From contig NC_135556.1 of NCBI RefSeq assembly GCF_964340395.1, positions 27,324,829-27,364,828 of the forward strand: a DNA stretch of 40,000 nucleotides, in the 5' to 3' direction. A program made the position numbers and the translations under genes. Positions 12,004 through 26,600 of this stretch are shown here, piece by piece. Below the pieces are notes generated by a model. It worked only from the letters and a program-made list of their open reading frames with translations. It did not search any database and had not been told where the DNA came from. Within the stretch, counting starts at the first letter, position 1. Each line of letters begins with the position of its first letter. Source of the stretch: Glandiceps talaboti (lineage: Eukaryota; Hemichordata; Enteropneusta; Spengelidae).

Positions 12004-14548
12004 CATTCAGGTCACGGTACTTGGCAGGAGTACATGGATACGAACTAAGGTCTCATGTTTATTGCAAGGTACTAAATTATAAGACATGGCAGGAATTTGG
12101 AAGTACGATATGCTTTCATATATGTACAGTATCTTTATCGCAACAGGTGGTGCCAGATTTTTAACGCGCTGCGCTGATATTGTATACCGACCGTGACAGT
12201 TTGTATACTAACTTGTAAAGAAAGCAACTCATGTTGGGTTGTATAATTTATGCAGTACGTGTAAAGGGTTTGTCCATGTCAATTCAATTATTTCAATAAT
12301 TTTAAACGTCCACCCGAGGTGGTATCTCGGCAACGCCGAGGTTGAGAAAATGTTACCTTTCAACCACCATTATTCTAACCCTTTTCATTGATAATTTTCC
12401 CGCCAAAGATTAGAAACATGTCCCAGACTGCCAAAAACAAGTGCTCGCAGTATATGATGATATATTGATCATTCACTCGGGCTGAACTCAATTTTATAAA
12501 TAGCTCTCTTATAACTCTTGTCGACTTTGTAACTTTGACTGTTAAGTGGCCAACGGAATGCTCCCAAAGCGCTCAATTTGAATTGTGGACCACATTGGCG
12601 TTTGTAGTCCAAAGAAATCGACAAAAAATCAAAACGACAACAGACTAAGCACGTGCGTCATGTTTGAACTGTCGTGACTTGGTGGCTTTTCTGGTCTGAG
12701 CTGTATCGCCAGTAAACATCATTAGTAAAGAACCGTGCAAACAACATTCTTGCCGAAACAGAATTTTGCAATTATTGCATTAAATTTGTGCTAACACCTC
12801 CCCTTACATTGAACGAGTTGTAATACACCCCCCACCCCCCACACACACATTGAGAACTGAAACTTGAACCAATCTCAGTCAATCGTGTTAGTTGCCTGGG
12901 ATAAAATGAATGACCTATTGTCGACTCAGCATATTTGAAGGTTATTCTAGAATTGTTCGTGTTGATATTAATGAACTAACGTGTATAAAGGGGTGTAGAA
13001 AAGTTATTTCACCTAAAATTTTCGACAGGCTGTTGCTATGTAAGAGATCTCGTGTTCCAGTAGTGTCGCCACGGACACATTTTTACATAAAGAACATCGA
13101 GTTACAGTAATTATGTACAACAAAAAATGTAACTAAAAATCAATTTTGTTCATTGAAAACTTGAATTTCTTATTGACTATTCATTTACATTGGTGCATTC
13201 TTATTGTGCCCCAGCCTGAGGACAAATGAACATTAAATCTGTCCGCACTCTTTACTCAAAATTCCTATTCAGGGACATTTTTAATTGACTGTGGTGGCGT
13301 CATACTAGTACCAATGTATAGACCTTTGTAATATAAACTATTCCATCTATATTTCTGTGAATTAGGCCAACCTTTAAAACTAAAACATAGCGCGTAGAAA
13401 GAAAGAGTACAGGTTTCGTACAAAGCAAACTGAAATGCCACAATATCAAACACTCAATCTTGATCGCTGGCCTCGGGATGTTATTGGCGTGACTCGTCCA
13501 TCTAATACTTTTGGGTTTGCTTACAATATAATTGTTATCAAAAGTTGAGGAAATTTGGGAAAGATGTTAAGTTCATTCCTTAAAGCATTTTGTTATTGCA
13601 ATCCTTTCTTCATGAGTTTGAGGACACGTTGGATTTTAACATTTTGTATTATTTTTTCGACATAAGCGAAACCCAAAATGGATGAATGTGTGTTTTGATG
13701 GATTGAATGAGGACTAATATATTGGCTGTCCTATCTCAGTGAGAAACCACACAATGTCATCGTTTTGAAACAGACACAATAGTCAATACCAGGTTAAGAA
13801 ATAAACATCACATATAATACACATTGGATTGAATTGAATTGATTTTACCAGGCGTCGTTCAAATGAGTAACACAAAACTAGAATATACTAGATGTAAGTT
13901 CACAAATCTAAAATTTTGTTTATTCCAAGATTAGAAGATGAAACTAATATTAACTTTTGTTAATAAATTCAATGTATTTCTGAATCATTGCTTTGATTTG
14001 TGTATGGGAAAATCACGTACTTATTGGTATAAAGCGTTTTGATTTTTACTGCCGGCATTGTTAACCAATATACACAGTTTGTGACCAATACACAATCTGT
14101 AACCAAGACAACAGTAAATTCAAGCAATGTGTCCAGTCTTTTAACGATACGATGCGAGGTTCGATTCTTATATCCACTTTGTACTTTGCAATAGTAGGCA
14201 AAAAGAAAGTTAACCCATTACACCAAATCGTGATTGTCACGTGAGCACCTTGTCAGCAACCAAACCAAACACATACTTTCGTGTAGGATGTTGTATAATA
14301 TTTGTGAATTTTATAGACGAATACTAAACAGCAATATTATTATTAAGTACAGAAAGATTATGTTGTTACCACGTGATCTATTTGCAAAGGCCTCCGTGAC
14401 TGCTATAGATGGATTAATGGTAGAATTATAGACAACTAACAAGAATAATATTGTGTCTTTGTATATTATTGTTATTAATATAAACTAACAAGGCATGGTT
14501 AGGCACTTTATGTAATTTAATATTATATATATTTATACGCACGCACAC
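12004..14548. other. Intron sequence, nothing coding seen
   Basis: A hairpin CTCGGC-AAC-GCCGAG near 12327-12341 and a possible LINE tail at 13.83 kb are the only structures noticed. Confidence 0.45.
13824..13862 (-). mobile_element. Possible LINE tail, minus strand
   Basis: On the minus strand, ACGCCTGGTAAAATCAATTC followed by a repeated AATTC-like unit resembles the 3' end of another non-LTR family. Only the terminal few tens of bases can be seen. Confidence 0.3.
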
Positions 14549-14629
14549 ACACATACATACATACATACATACATACATACATACATACATACATACATAC
14601 ATACATACATACATACATACATACATACA
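14549..14629 (+). repeat. (CATA)n microsatellite, left of LINE
   Basis: About 20 CATA units follow a short CACACA run. The array ends abruptly at the 5' truncation point of the LINE. A near-perfect 17-nt inverted repeat (TACAGAAA-T-TTTCTGTA) at 14626-14642 sits on the junction. Confidence 0.95.
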
Positions 14630-14642
14630 GAAATTTTCTGTA

Positions 14643-15398
14643 TTTGAATGTTAGCAAGTGTAAGGAGCTGGTTATAAATTTTAGGAAAAAGTCAACAGCA
14701 ATTACACCTATTTATATCAATGATAAAGAGGTTGAGATGGTTCATTCATATAAGTATCTTGGTATGGGGATTGATGGAAAACTAAATTGGAGAGAAAACA
14801 CTGAAAATCTGTTCAAAAAATGTAACTCCCGTATGTACTGCCTTCGTAAATTGCGATCCTTTGACATCAGTCGTGACTTTCTGAGTAATTTCTACACATC
14901 TGTTGTGGGCAGTGTCTTGTTTTTTGGTGTTGTGTGTTGGGGAGGGAATTTGAATAAACAATTGAAAGGTGGCATAGATAAAATTGTTAAGAGAGCGGGT
15001 TCTGTTATAGGCAAAAGACAAGAGAAATTCGAGGAGATATACAATAAGAGAGTTTTGAAAAAGCTGTTAACAATTCTAGAGAATGACCGTCATCCTTTGT
15101 ATTCCACTTTTTGTGAATGTAAGAGCACTTTTAGTAAACGATTGAATTTACCAAAGATTGTAACTGAGCGCTTCAGGAATTCTTTTTTACCACAGGCAAT
15201 AAGAATTTTTAATGACCAGTGTTGAGCTGCAGTGCAGTGATCTTGTGGGTTTGAGTTTTGAATTATTGTAGCTATTTAAATTTAACATTACATGTATGTG
15301 TATCTTGTTGTGTATCTGTAATAATTGTATCATTTTGTATTTTGTGAATTGTTATACTGCTGGCAGTGTCCCAATTTCCCCATGTGGGATCAATAAAG

Positions 15399-15492
<94 letters not shown>
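14643..15492 (+). mobile_element. LINE insertion, L2-like, with AATAAA and (ATT)n tail
   Basis: The element comprises the RT fragment, about 170 bp of 3' UTR, a small hairpin (CCCA-TG-TGGG at 15379-15388), AATAAA at 15392-15397 and an (ATT)n tail from 15402 to 15492. A 3' hairpin plus microsatellite tail is typical of L2/CR1-type LINEs. Both sides are (CATA)n arrays, so any target-site duplication is hidden inside the microsatellite. Confidence 0.85.
14644..15225 (+). pseudogene. 5'-truncated L2/CR1-like LINE: reverse transcriptase C-terminus
   Basis: An open frame of 193 codons starts at Leu in [16 protein letters not shown] and runs to a natural TGA. The order of motifs is typical of the end of a non-LTR retrotransposon ORF2: the NVSKCKEL segment, then YKYLGMGIDGKLNW (final RT motif), a thumb-like region with FYTSVVGSVLFFGVVCWGGN, then a basic stretch with KRAGSVIGKRQ, and a C-terminus RFRNSFLPQAIRIFND. 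The layout is that of L2/CR1-superclade elements common in fish and invertebrates. Endonuclease and the RT catalytic FADD box are missing, because the copy is truncated at its 5' end near 14630, as usual for target-primed insertion. No frameshift or stop interrupts the remaining frame, so the insertion may be fairly young. The fragment is not a functional gene. It lies in the predicted intron in sense orientation. Confidence 0.88.
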
Positions 15493-15493
<1 letters not shown>

Positions 15494-15684
15494 CGTACAT
15501 ACATACGTACATACATACATACATACATACATACATACATACATACGTACGTACGTACGTACGTACATACATACATGCATGCATGCATACATACATACAT
15601 ACATACATACATACATACATACATACATACATACAAAAACATACATACATACATACATACATACATACATACATACATACATAC
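15493..15684 (+). repeat. (CATA)n/(CGTA)n microsatellite, right of LINE
   Basis: A run of CATA with blocks of CGTA (about 15545-15565) and CATG (about 15575-15588) follows the ATT tail directly. Confidence 0.95.
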
Positions 15685-18215
15685 AAACAATACATACATG
15701 TACACAGATAGACACACGTGCACAAAGATCACACTGACAACTATGTTATGCTGTGTATTAGTGTATTACACCAAATTATTGAACCATTGTTTTCTTCATA
15801 AACTATTTAATGTGATGTTAACGACGACGTGTTTTCCCAAATGATTTGAACATGGTTTATCGGAATCTGTAACGATATCCTTAATGGAGCATGGACCGAT
15901 TGGACTTATCTCATTAATATCAATAATAAATATGTTTGGCAACGTTGTTAATTAAAATATTACCGAATGCCCATGATAACGGGCACTGAGGGGACTATTT
16001 CCGCTTTGTAACTTGGATGATTATCACTATGTCTTGTTAAAAACATTATGAAATGGGTAATCTTGAGACAAATTGGAAATTACAAAGTACACTTTGTGTA
16101 GGAAGCTGTACATAAAGAAAAAAACTCAGACCAAGAAAAAAGTGAGTACGTTGTCTTGGTAACTACAGTTCGCTGTTAGGATTGTCGAGCGCTTTCTGCA
16201 CCCTTCACTCATGTTATGTTCGCTGCATTTTCTTTATCATAAAATTTCCTTTGAGAGTGTAGCGCTTGAAACGACGGCTCTCAATAATTGGATTATAATT
16301 TAATGTTCTACCGTACAATGTGACGATATGGTTGTTTGCGCATCGTCCGTGGAGTTGGGGATTGGGGTGGCAGGGTATATAAAGTTGGGGCTAGGAGTGG
16401 CAGGGTATATACAACGCAGTATGGTCATGTAAGAATTGAAAGGCTATTTTATCGAACAGTTCTCATAATTTTACAGTTGATCATTTTCATTCCTGAATAA
16501 TGAATTGCCGTTGAATAGAGTTTCCATTAATTTGTTTTCTTAAAAACGCTATAATATGTTTTCACTCCGCAGAAATTGATAATATTTTGGTGTGATATTG
16601 ATACGTTGGCTGTCGTTTTTTGTCAATTATCTCATACATTAATGATTGTATCTTCATGATAATAAAATATCACGTGTTTGCCGCCAAGAAGGACGTTTTA
16701 TTCTATCATAATTTATCATTTCGTGTAATGAAATTGTATATAGAATTTATTATCTCTGCGAGACGATATTTATCAACGAATTCTCATGCACGGCCACGAT
16801 GTCTACAAAGCTAAACACATTGTAGTCATTTCGTAATGACGTTGAAATATCTCCTTGTTATCAGTATGTTTCTGAGCGGCATTGTCACTGGTGATAATAT
16901 AAGCAATCACATCCCTCGTTTCAATCTTAAAAATGTGCTACCGAGATGGACAAAATGAGCATTATGTATTCCCCAAGGCATCATTTGTTAATATAGCTAA
17001 AATGTAAAAGTTCGATAGCTAGCTAACAAAAATAGACGCCTAGTCACCAGATTATTGGATTCCACCACTAATACACGATAATCGTTTTTTTTAATCCTAT
17101 GCGTTCAATACACTAGCTACTGGCCATCTACATACTTTTATGCAAATCGAAACACCTTTTCAAAAATTATGACAACTTTTCGTGCTACGAAATACAAATC
17201 GGAAATGCCCCACTTAAAAGCTGATTTGAAAGCGATTCACCGATATGAGGTAGGTTGACAGATGTACTGATAAATACCTAATACTAAAATCTTACATTAC
17301 TTAGCTGGAACCCTTAAGGAACAGAAAGGCCTCGAGATTCCCTCGGGAACACATGATCAAAACAAACCGAATTTGTACAAAAAGTATTACTGAAACGTGT
17401 CACAAATTTCTCAAGCCTTTGCCACAGCGAGTGAGAACCAATGTAATGAATTTTGTTTCTAAAAAAAATTTGTTTATATTATTTTCATAAATAATCTTTC
17501 AGGCTTAATGTTCGATGAAATGGCTCAGTGCTGTTTTGGAAATTAAACTTGAAAAACAAAAACAAAATTATTTGCGGATTATTTAGTTTTTTTGATTTGT
17601 GCAATTCACACATATACCTTTTTGCCCTACGAGTTTAGATAGAGGACTCGACAGTCGTTGTATGAAGACAACCTTTAAATTTCACGTTTTTTATATTGTC
17701 TTGTTTTGTCTTGGCCTGAACGGGAGGCCGTGTGGTTGCACTTACAAGCGTTCTCTCGTGTCAATCACCATACGGAGGCTAGTCTTGTCTATGACGAGCA
17801 TTTGAAATTATGATGAATATATGGGAATATATCATTAAAGTCATTTAAAAATATTCTTGAAGTGAGTCAACATAATTTATCATCTTAAAGCTATCCTCAA
17901 CAATGACTCTAACAACTTGAATAAAATGACAGTTTCTCCTGAGTCTATCTTCGTGACATACATTTGTAATGGCCAAGTATTGACTACACGGCGAATTATA
18001 TATAATTATATGTAGTCACCGCACTTTATGACATAGTACTTTTTTTCTTTATGTCATTAAATTAACAGCGACACTTTTGATCTTTAACTTAACCTAACAA
18101 AACAATCTCGGCCCCATTACATACATCATTCATCCATTTCCCCGGAATCTGTCAGTGTATAAATGCAAAGTCATAAATTATAGTTGCCCCACGACATGCA
18201 AATAACAATTATACA
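15685..18215. other. Intron sequence, nothing coding seen
   Basis: Apart from a short duplication at 16.35 kb the stretch looks unique and non-coding. Confidence 0.45.
16352..16414. repeat. ~31-bp tandem duplication
   Basis: GTTGGGG followed by GTGGCAGGGTATATA occurs twice in succession. Confidence 0.8.
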
Positions 18216-18305
18216 GGTGAGAAATATTTACGACAACCGGTAATTTACCCTCAATAAAAAGGTGAGAAATATTGACGACAACCGGTAATTTACCCTCAAT
18301 AAAAA
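18216..18305. repeat. 45-bp tandem duplication
   Basis: GGTGAGAAATATT(T/G)ACGACA begins at 18216 and 18261. The copies differ at one position. Confidence 0.93.
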
Positions 18306-18474
18306 GAATCTCTTTAGTCCAAAAGTAACGGCTTGCAATTATTGGTCAAGATGCAATTTTTTGCAATTTTGAGAAAACTACCTAAGAATCCGGAGCGGAT
18401 ATTATAAAGAGTTGGTGTAAAAATGCATCAATTTTGATGTTTTGGGATTCACAGTAAAAAAAACGTCGATACGA

Positions 18475-18477
18475 TTG

Positions 18478-18512
<35 letters not shown>

Positions 18513-18515
18513 TTG

Positions 18516-18567
<52 letters not shown>

Positions 18568-18576
18568 ATGTGTGTA

Positions 18577-18660
<84 letters not shown>

Positions 18661-18682
18661 CCTGCCTGCCTGCGAGCGTGCG

Positions 18683-18748
<66 letters not shown>
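18475..18748 (+). repeat. Compound microsatellite (GAT)(TA)(TG)(CTGT)(CTGC)(TG)
   Basis: The order is GAT triplets (18475-18512), TA (18520-18560), TG/TGTA (18560-18623), CTGT and CTGC (18624-18672), then TG (18680-18748). The poly-Met, poly-His and poly-CV frames are artefacts. Confidence 0.97.
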
Positions 18749-18750
<2 letters not shown>

Positions 18751-19984
18751 CGTACTATACTTGTCGTTATAATTGTGTACGTTAGTAAGTTCATATATAC
18801 TCGTTTTCGACATGGCATTTAATATACATTTTGTTTCGAAATCGATTTATCCATCTCTCATTCATTCAAATGATAATTTGCGATAATATAAAAGATTTAG
18901 GACTAATCAGACTATTAAAGATGAGATTAAATGCAGTAGAATGAATCAAATAGAACACTTGCCATCAAATTATCTCTCTCTGATTTATACGATCTTTAAT
19001 CAAAACGAGTTATAATATTGTCCTTAAGTATATGCTGTTTCAATGCTAAATTGTAATAAAGAACATCCGACTTAATCTCAATGGTAATCTGATACCACTG
19101 TAACCTAATACATCTGCAGTCGATGTATATGTTGTGTCCGTGTGCCGATAATATTGAGATGAAATAGGGCTTTGAATAGAAAAGTTTGGTACATTTTACA
19201 GTGATTTTAAGCAAACTTGAGTTTTGCTGGGAGAGAATCAACACTTTACACATATGCAAGCTATAATGTAAGATATGTTATTGCTAATAATACAAAAACT
19301 TGTCATTAAACGCCTATCATCAATTAACAAAGTGGTTGTTATGTTTGAAGAGTAATAGGAAAGGTATAGCTCTCAAACCTCACTCCGTTACACCGTTGTT
19401 ATACCATCATAACACTATGACGGCAAATAGTCTTTAAATTGATGCCAGTCCCTTAATTTGGTAACTAAGCCTAACCGGAAATTTTCAATTTGATACTACA
19501 TTAGTTATATGAATTTGTATTATCACTTGTCAATCAACATAACATACTTTGGATTCACTATTTTTTTCATTTAATATTTCTACCTTAGGAAAGGTCTCCA
19601 GGTTGTTGGTTGTTTTTGAAATCAAAGTTTTAGGTCAATTGTTTTGTAGGGTGATATAATTCTTCAGAGATTGGGAATGTTTTTGAAAATTAATATGTCT
19701 CTTACGTTTTCTAAGAAACAGAATATGGGACGCTGAAAGTACCTAATTGACAAATTCATGTTTTTTTGGGCTTCAAGGGCCGAACTATTCGCCAGTCAAC
19801 TCTACAACATAACATAACACGGTTCATTTTAGATATGGCAGATATAGTTCTCGTGGAATAAATGAGAAGTTGAAGGAAAAGAGAAAAACCTGGTGTACTG
19901 AAGACTGAGGGAGGGAACGGGGATAAAATAGTACAATGCATTTTAAAGTTGTATGCCGGGAACGAAGATATTTTGTTGAGTCAT
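18749..19984. other. Intron sequence, nothing recognised
   Basis: No repeat unit, RNA gene or convincing open frame was seen. Confidence 0.45.
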
Positions 19985-20276
19985 GATGGACGAATGGTTA
20001 GAGTGGCCAGCTTGCAATCTGCATGTTGCAGGTTCGAGTCCCATCGCTACCGTTTGTTTCTGTGGCTAAAGTCCTTGGGCAATATTTGAACCACGACTGT
20101 GCCTCAGTCAGCCCAGCTGTATAATTGGGGACCTAGTAGGAGAGGTTGCAATGTGAATACTTTAATTCTATGCGCTTATAAAGGCTACAATGAATTGTAT
20201 GCTCCCCAGGGAGTTGAGGAAGTACAAAGGGCCGTTGTGCCGCTATAGATCCGTCCGAGGGGTAATGCGAAAAAAT
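19985..20276 (+). mobile_element. tRNA-derived SINE
   Basis: The head resembles a tRNA: GATGGACGAATGGTTAGAGT contains the A box (TGGTTAGAGTGG, 19995-20006), and GGTTCGAGTCC (20031-20041) is a near-consensus B box. The A-to-B spacing and the CTTGCAATC loop segment recall a tRNA-Ser type source, but the anticodon arm is degenerate and no acceptor stem closes, so it is not a functional tRNA. A tRNA-unrelated body of about 220 bp follows, ending in a short A-rich tail (20270-20275). No clear target-site duplication was seen. The body contains a GCGCTTATAAAGGC segment that looks like a shared SINE domain, from memory only. Confidence 0.75.
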
Positions 20277-20495
20277 TAGTGGTCACCGTACAAAAGTTTG
20301 AAATAGAAGTCAAAATGATAACATTGTTTTACTTTAGACTCCAATATGACCATTGAATACTGGGTTAACTCTATGGCAAAATAAACGATGCCAATTTGCT
20401 TGAAAATAAGACGGCGAACCCAATTAATTTTTTAAAACTTTCACACAACAAAATTTGGAGAGATTTTGAGAATGTTGATTTTCAGGGAAATTGGT

Positions 20496-20640
20496 CTCAG
20501 GGTGTCACCATGCCAACAATATCGCATTAATAGCTCAGTTCAGGGTGTTACCATGCCAACAACATCGCATTAATAGCTCAGGGTGTTACCATGCCAACAA
20601 TATCGCATTAATAGCCCAGCTCAGAATGTTACGTTGTCAA
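20496..20640. repeat. 38-43-bp tandem repeat, four copies
   Basis: CAGGGTGTTACCATGCCAAC with TATCGCATTAATAGC recurs at 20496, 20539 and 20577, with a diverged fourth copy at 20620. Confidence 0.88.
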
Positions 20641-20914
20641 AAATATCGCGCAGAAATTTCTCCAGAGAACATCATCCTTTTCTCATCGCTATTTTTCGCT
20701 CATACACGTGTTTATTTTTCCCGGTCTTTCGGTAATAGTAATTTGACAAAAAAATTATTTGTTTGTCCATACGTCTTGACACGTGTACATAAGACACCGT
20801 TCTTGGAATATGAGAATATCTCATCGTGCAATATAAAAATGTCAGTGATAAAATTATACTGAAAAATACATATACCTAGCATGGATCAGCATATGGGTAA
20901 ACATTTTAAAAAAC

Positions 20915-21614
20915 TGTACAGTTGTGCTATAACGCCATTGGCGCTATTTTTTTTTTTTATGTCAACCCATGTTGTTATCTTTGCAATATACGTGATCATT
21001 TGGTTGTTGCCATGGGCGTAGTCTTGTTGCTAGGCAAGTATGCATACATTTTTGAATGTTTACCCACTTGCCTACTACTAGATGATATAGTTATTTGACC
21101 AAAATATATTGCCATTTGGTTGTTGCTGAGGGCGTGGTCATGGTTGCTAGGGCCAATTGTGTCAAAATATTTTGAAGAAAATTGCAGAATAACACTTCTA
21201 GAAACTTCTCACCAAGTTTCAGTCTCATTGACCAAGTACTTTTTGAGATAAAAGTTTTGACCAAACTCCATATTTTTACACCTAATTTGCATACTAATGA
21301 GATCATTATATGCTTAATATTTCTTCATCTATACACCCCGCAGATGTATCCCCATTACATTTCAGCCCAATCTGCTCAGTAGATTTGGAATTAAAGATTT
21401 TTGACCAAAAAGACACATTTTTATCTCTAATTTGCATATTATTGATGGAATCATGTCATGAAACCCCTAGGGCATTTGGACATTTTTTGACCCAAATCAC
21501 ATACCTGAGATGCGACCATTTTGCTTTGAACAATTTCCCAACTACAGACACCAAAAGTAATCTCCTCAAAGACCAAGACAATTGGTCTTGTGGAGGTTTT
21601 TGAGTTTAACTCGT

Positions 21615-21674
<60 letters not shown>

Positions 21675-21790
21675 ACTGAGAGACAGACAGATAGACAGAC
21701 AGACATACATACAGACGGACAGCCACCACACCATGCCTATAGCCGGCACTACTAAACCTTATCAGTTTAGTTGTGCAAAAAATGAACGAT
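20915..21790. mobile_element. Interspersed repeat with internal duplications
   Basis: The segment contains paired motifs: TTTGGTTGTTGC with a GGGCGT(A/G)GTC and GTTGCTAGG core at about 21000 and 21116, and a TTTTGACCAAA plus CTAATTTGCATA module at about 21255-21295 and 21405-21440. It runs into (AC)n (21616-21670), a GACAGACAGA tract and CCACCACACCATGCCTATAG. GTTGTGC occurs near both ends (20922, 21770). It has no coding capacity, and its boundaries are approximate. Confidence 0.5.
21616..21715 (+). repeat. (AC)n and (GACA)n microsatellite
   Basis: About 27 AC dinucleotides are followed by imperfect GACAGACAGATAGACAGAC repeats. Confidence 0.95.
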
Positions 21791-22029
21791 AACATGAACA
21801 GTGTTACTATTATTGTGACTAGTCAGACATTTAAATGTGGTTATAAAATGTGGTAATGTTAGTAAGATTTTTGTTGAGTCAGGCGACGTTTGGTTTCAAA
21901 TCAACTGGTTTCCATTGCATAATTATAAGCTTAACAGTTTTGTCATGACCTCAGATCGGTTTTTTAGTGTGCAGTAAAACATAGAAACTAAATGTATGCA
22001 AACTCGTTTCCTTTATTTTTATGCTTAAC

Positions 22030-22132
22030 TTTTTTTGGGCCCCTTGGTAGATTAGGCTGGTCCTAACAGGACCATTAGTCGATGCGTATTTTAAAGCATT
22101 TTGATAAATAAAAGTCATTATTATTATTAGTA
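22030..22132 (+). mobile_element. LINE 3'-end fragment with (ATT)n tail
   Basis: A perfect 7-bp hairpin TGGTCCT-AAC-AGGACCA at 22058-22074 is followed by AATAAA (around 22110) and ATTATTATTATTAG. The arrangement matches the 3' terminus of an L2/CR1-type LINE. No coding part remains. Confidence 0.55.
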
Positions 22133-24302
22133 TAAACTCTATTTGTATGACTCTATCCATTGATTTATTTCGTAAATATGACCATTCTTTCTTTTAAACA
22201 TTTTTTTGCAAACAAATTGTGAACTAAAACTTGTCAAATTGAACTAAAAAGGTTGTTCAATAATTTGAGCCGTAAAATGCAACAAACGATGTTCAATTAG
22301 CAAGTAAATGTGAAAGCGTTGAAGCTATTATTGAATGTGGTTTGTACAATGTAAAATGTCGGGGAAGCGGGTCTTAAATCATACAAAGTCGAAAATCGAA
22401 TGTTGTGTACATTATAAGCAGGTGGACAAGTCTTATTGGTTTATTGGCTGACGCTAAGCACTAGTGTAAACCTTAGCGGAAGCTGTATTTTAGATCATCT
22501 CTCGGATGTCTACTTGAGGGGAAAATAATCACGCTTTTACGGAGTAACACGATACAATGACTATGTAAGGACCACTCGGCTGAAAAGTGATAGCCTACCC
22601 GATCAAATATTTAAATGAACAGGAAATAAGAGCGTTATTTTGCGTTACAACCTCAATATTCTCTCAGTACTCCTATAAATACACTCACCCCCATGTCCCA
22701 AGCATACTCATATGGGGAGGAGAGGACTTAATATCAACAATGATGCACACCTTATGTTACTCCTAGTACTAAAACGTGTAAAAGTATTGGTAGCAACTAT
22801 AAAGCTCCTACCAAGTAGTCATATAAGGCATAAATATGATATGAAGACATATCCAAGCATACATTCGAAAAACACAAGTCTCAGATACAAAGCCCTTTAT
22901 ATGTTCTTATACAACTCTACCACTAACACACTGTATCAACACAGCTGGACTCTTAAAATATATTTGAATTTATACCATTAAATCTTTTTTTTTTATTTAT
23001 TGGGACCCAGAAAAGGTAACAATATCATATTAGTATAAATATGAGTCATGGTAAGTGTTGTGCCGATTTCTTGACATGGTTCAACAGATATCAGTAGTTT
23101 CAATATCATACATCAAACATATTAAATTAACCATCGAAAACCATAAAGTTATAGACTGTGCCCCTTTAATTTAACGTTGGAATTACGTCATTATTTGCCA
23201 TGTGACGTCATTATTTGCTGTGCACATGATAGGTGGATTAACGTTAACACGTTACAGTAAACATTTACCTGGTGCTGTTGGACGGAATAGAAACTGAATT
23301 TGCACAGCTGCATTTAAATACTTAAGTGTCATTTTTTCATTAGGTTTGTATTTCAAATGTGTATTTTTTTCTATTAATGATGTTTTATCACTTGTAATTC
23401 GGAAGTAAATAAATGTATTTTTACTAAAGTAAACAAGCTGATAAAATACGGAAGTGAGAGGCGGTATAAAGTAAAGTCTTTTAATTCGCCTGTGACTCGT
23501 GACGGCAGTAATTTATCAAAGCGTTGTTTGTGTCGATCTGCACGACGTCGTACCCCGTGAGATTTTTATTTTCTGGAAAATAGCGGGATCTTCATACATT
23601 ACGTGTTTTTCGATGCGTCATTATGTTAGTATATTTTTCGTGGATTTAGCACAACTTCGAAGAGTAGCAAAACGTCGCTGAGTTTCAAGACTTCCATTAC
23701 GCCCTAGGTAAAAATAACACCTGATGTGTGGACGTCTATGATAGAACTTGAATTGATGCATCCCTATTTTTTTGTAGTTGATTCGGGTTGACTACAGTTT
23801 TCAGAATTAACTGAAATCTCATAACTCAAGATATCTGCGCTAATATTTCCACAATGTTAAATCGCGAATTCCATGAAAGTTTCAGCACTATCACTGAATT
23901 ACTTGGAATTTAGTGGTCTCTCGTTATCAAGTATACATAGTACGTATGCGCATGTGCATTCAGTTCTCAAAACGACGTGTCGATGTGTATGACCATGTTC
24001 AGCATAAGAGAGAAGGTTCTGGGTTGAACTTATACTTAAGAGGTAGAATAAAATGAGTCATTTTTTTCTGCTCTGTATTAAACTGGTGGATGTTAGAACA
24101 TATTTTTGTGTGCTATTTTTTTTACGCCAAACACAAATAATCATTATGGAAGGATTTTAAGTTAAAAGATAGACGATTTAATTAAATTACAGACTTTATA
24201 TTTGGCTACGCACGGTAGGCTTATTTAGGATAGTTTGACTAGTACGTATTTCTATGACTTATAGAATTAGTATTCCATCATATTATTCATAAGTGAAAAT
24301 AT
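22133..24302. other. Intron sequence with an orphan TATA/ORF
   Basis: A TATAAATA (22674-22681) precedes an 89-codon ATG frame (22712-22981) of no recognised family. A second TATAAA-like site is at 23464. The CRE pair is listed separately. Confidence 0.35.
23183..23222. promoter_or_regulatory. Tandem 20-bp unit with CRE-like sites
   Basis: TTACGTCATTATTTGCCATG is followed directly by TGACGTCATTATTTGCTGTG. The first has a hybrid CRE/C-EBP-like site and the second a consensus CRE, spaced 20 bp (about two helical turns). Confidence 0.4.
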
Positions 24303-24329
24303 GTATGTGGACAGTCACGTAGAACACAA

Positions 24330-24360
<31 letters not shown>

Positions 24361-24395
24361 TAGATGTATAAATACCCCCACACTCACACATACAG

Positions 24396-24426
<31 letters not shown>

Positions 24427-24532
24427 CATACATACATACATACATACATACATACATACGTACATACACGCATGATACATACATACATACATACATACAT
24501 ACATACATACATACATACATACACACACCAAA
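24303..24532 (+). repeat. (ACACAT)n and (CATA)n microsatellites
   Basis: A short ACACAT block (24330-24360) and a long CATA array (24398-24523) broken once by CGTACATACACGCATGATA. Confidence 0.95.
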
Positions 24533-26274
<1,742 letters not shown>

Positions 26275-26378
26275 ATGGTTCATATATACTTTGATATTTA
26301 CATATGTAACACGATGTTCTGCATACATCATGTGATTTTTACCTCCCGTAAGGGTACGGGAGTATTAAAAGGGGAATG

Positions 26379-26600
<222 letters not shown>

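Noticed and set aside
14149-14175. B-box-like GGTTCGATTCT suggesting a tRNA or SINE
   Set aside because: No A box at the right distance and no acceptor or anticodon stem.
15272-15844. Frames up to 182 codons (poly-Ile, poly-Asn, YIHT, CMYV)
   Set aside because: Translations of the (ATT)n tail and (CATA)n array.
19985-20057. Functional tRNA gene
   Set aside because: A and B boxes are present, but stems do not close and a SINE body follows.
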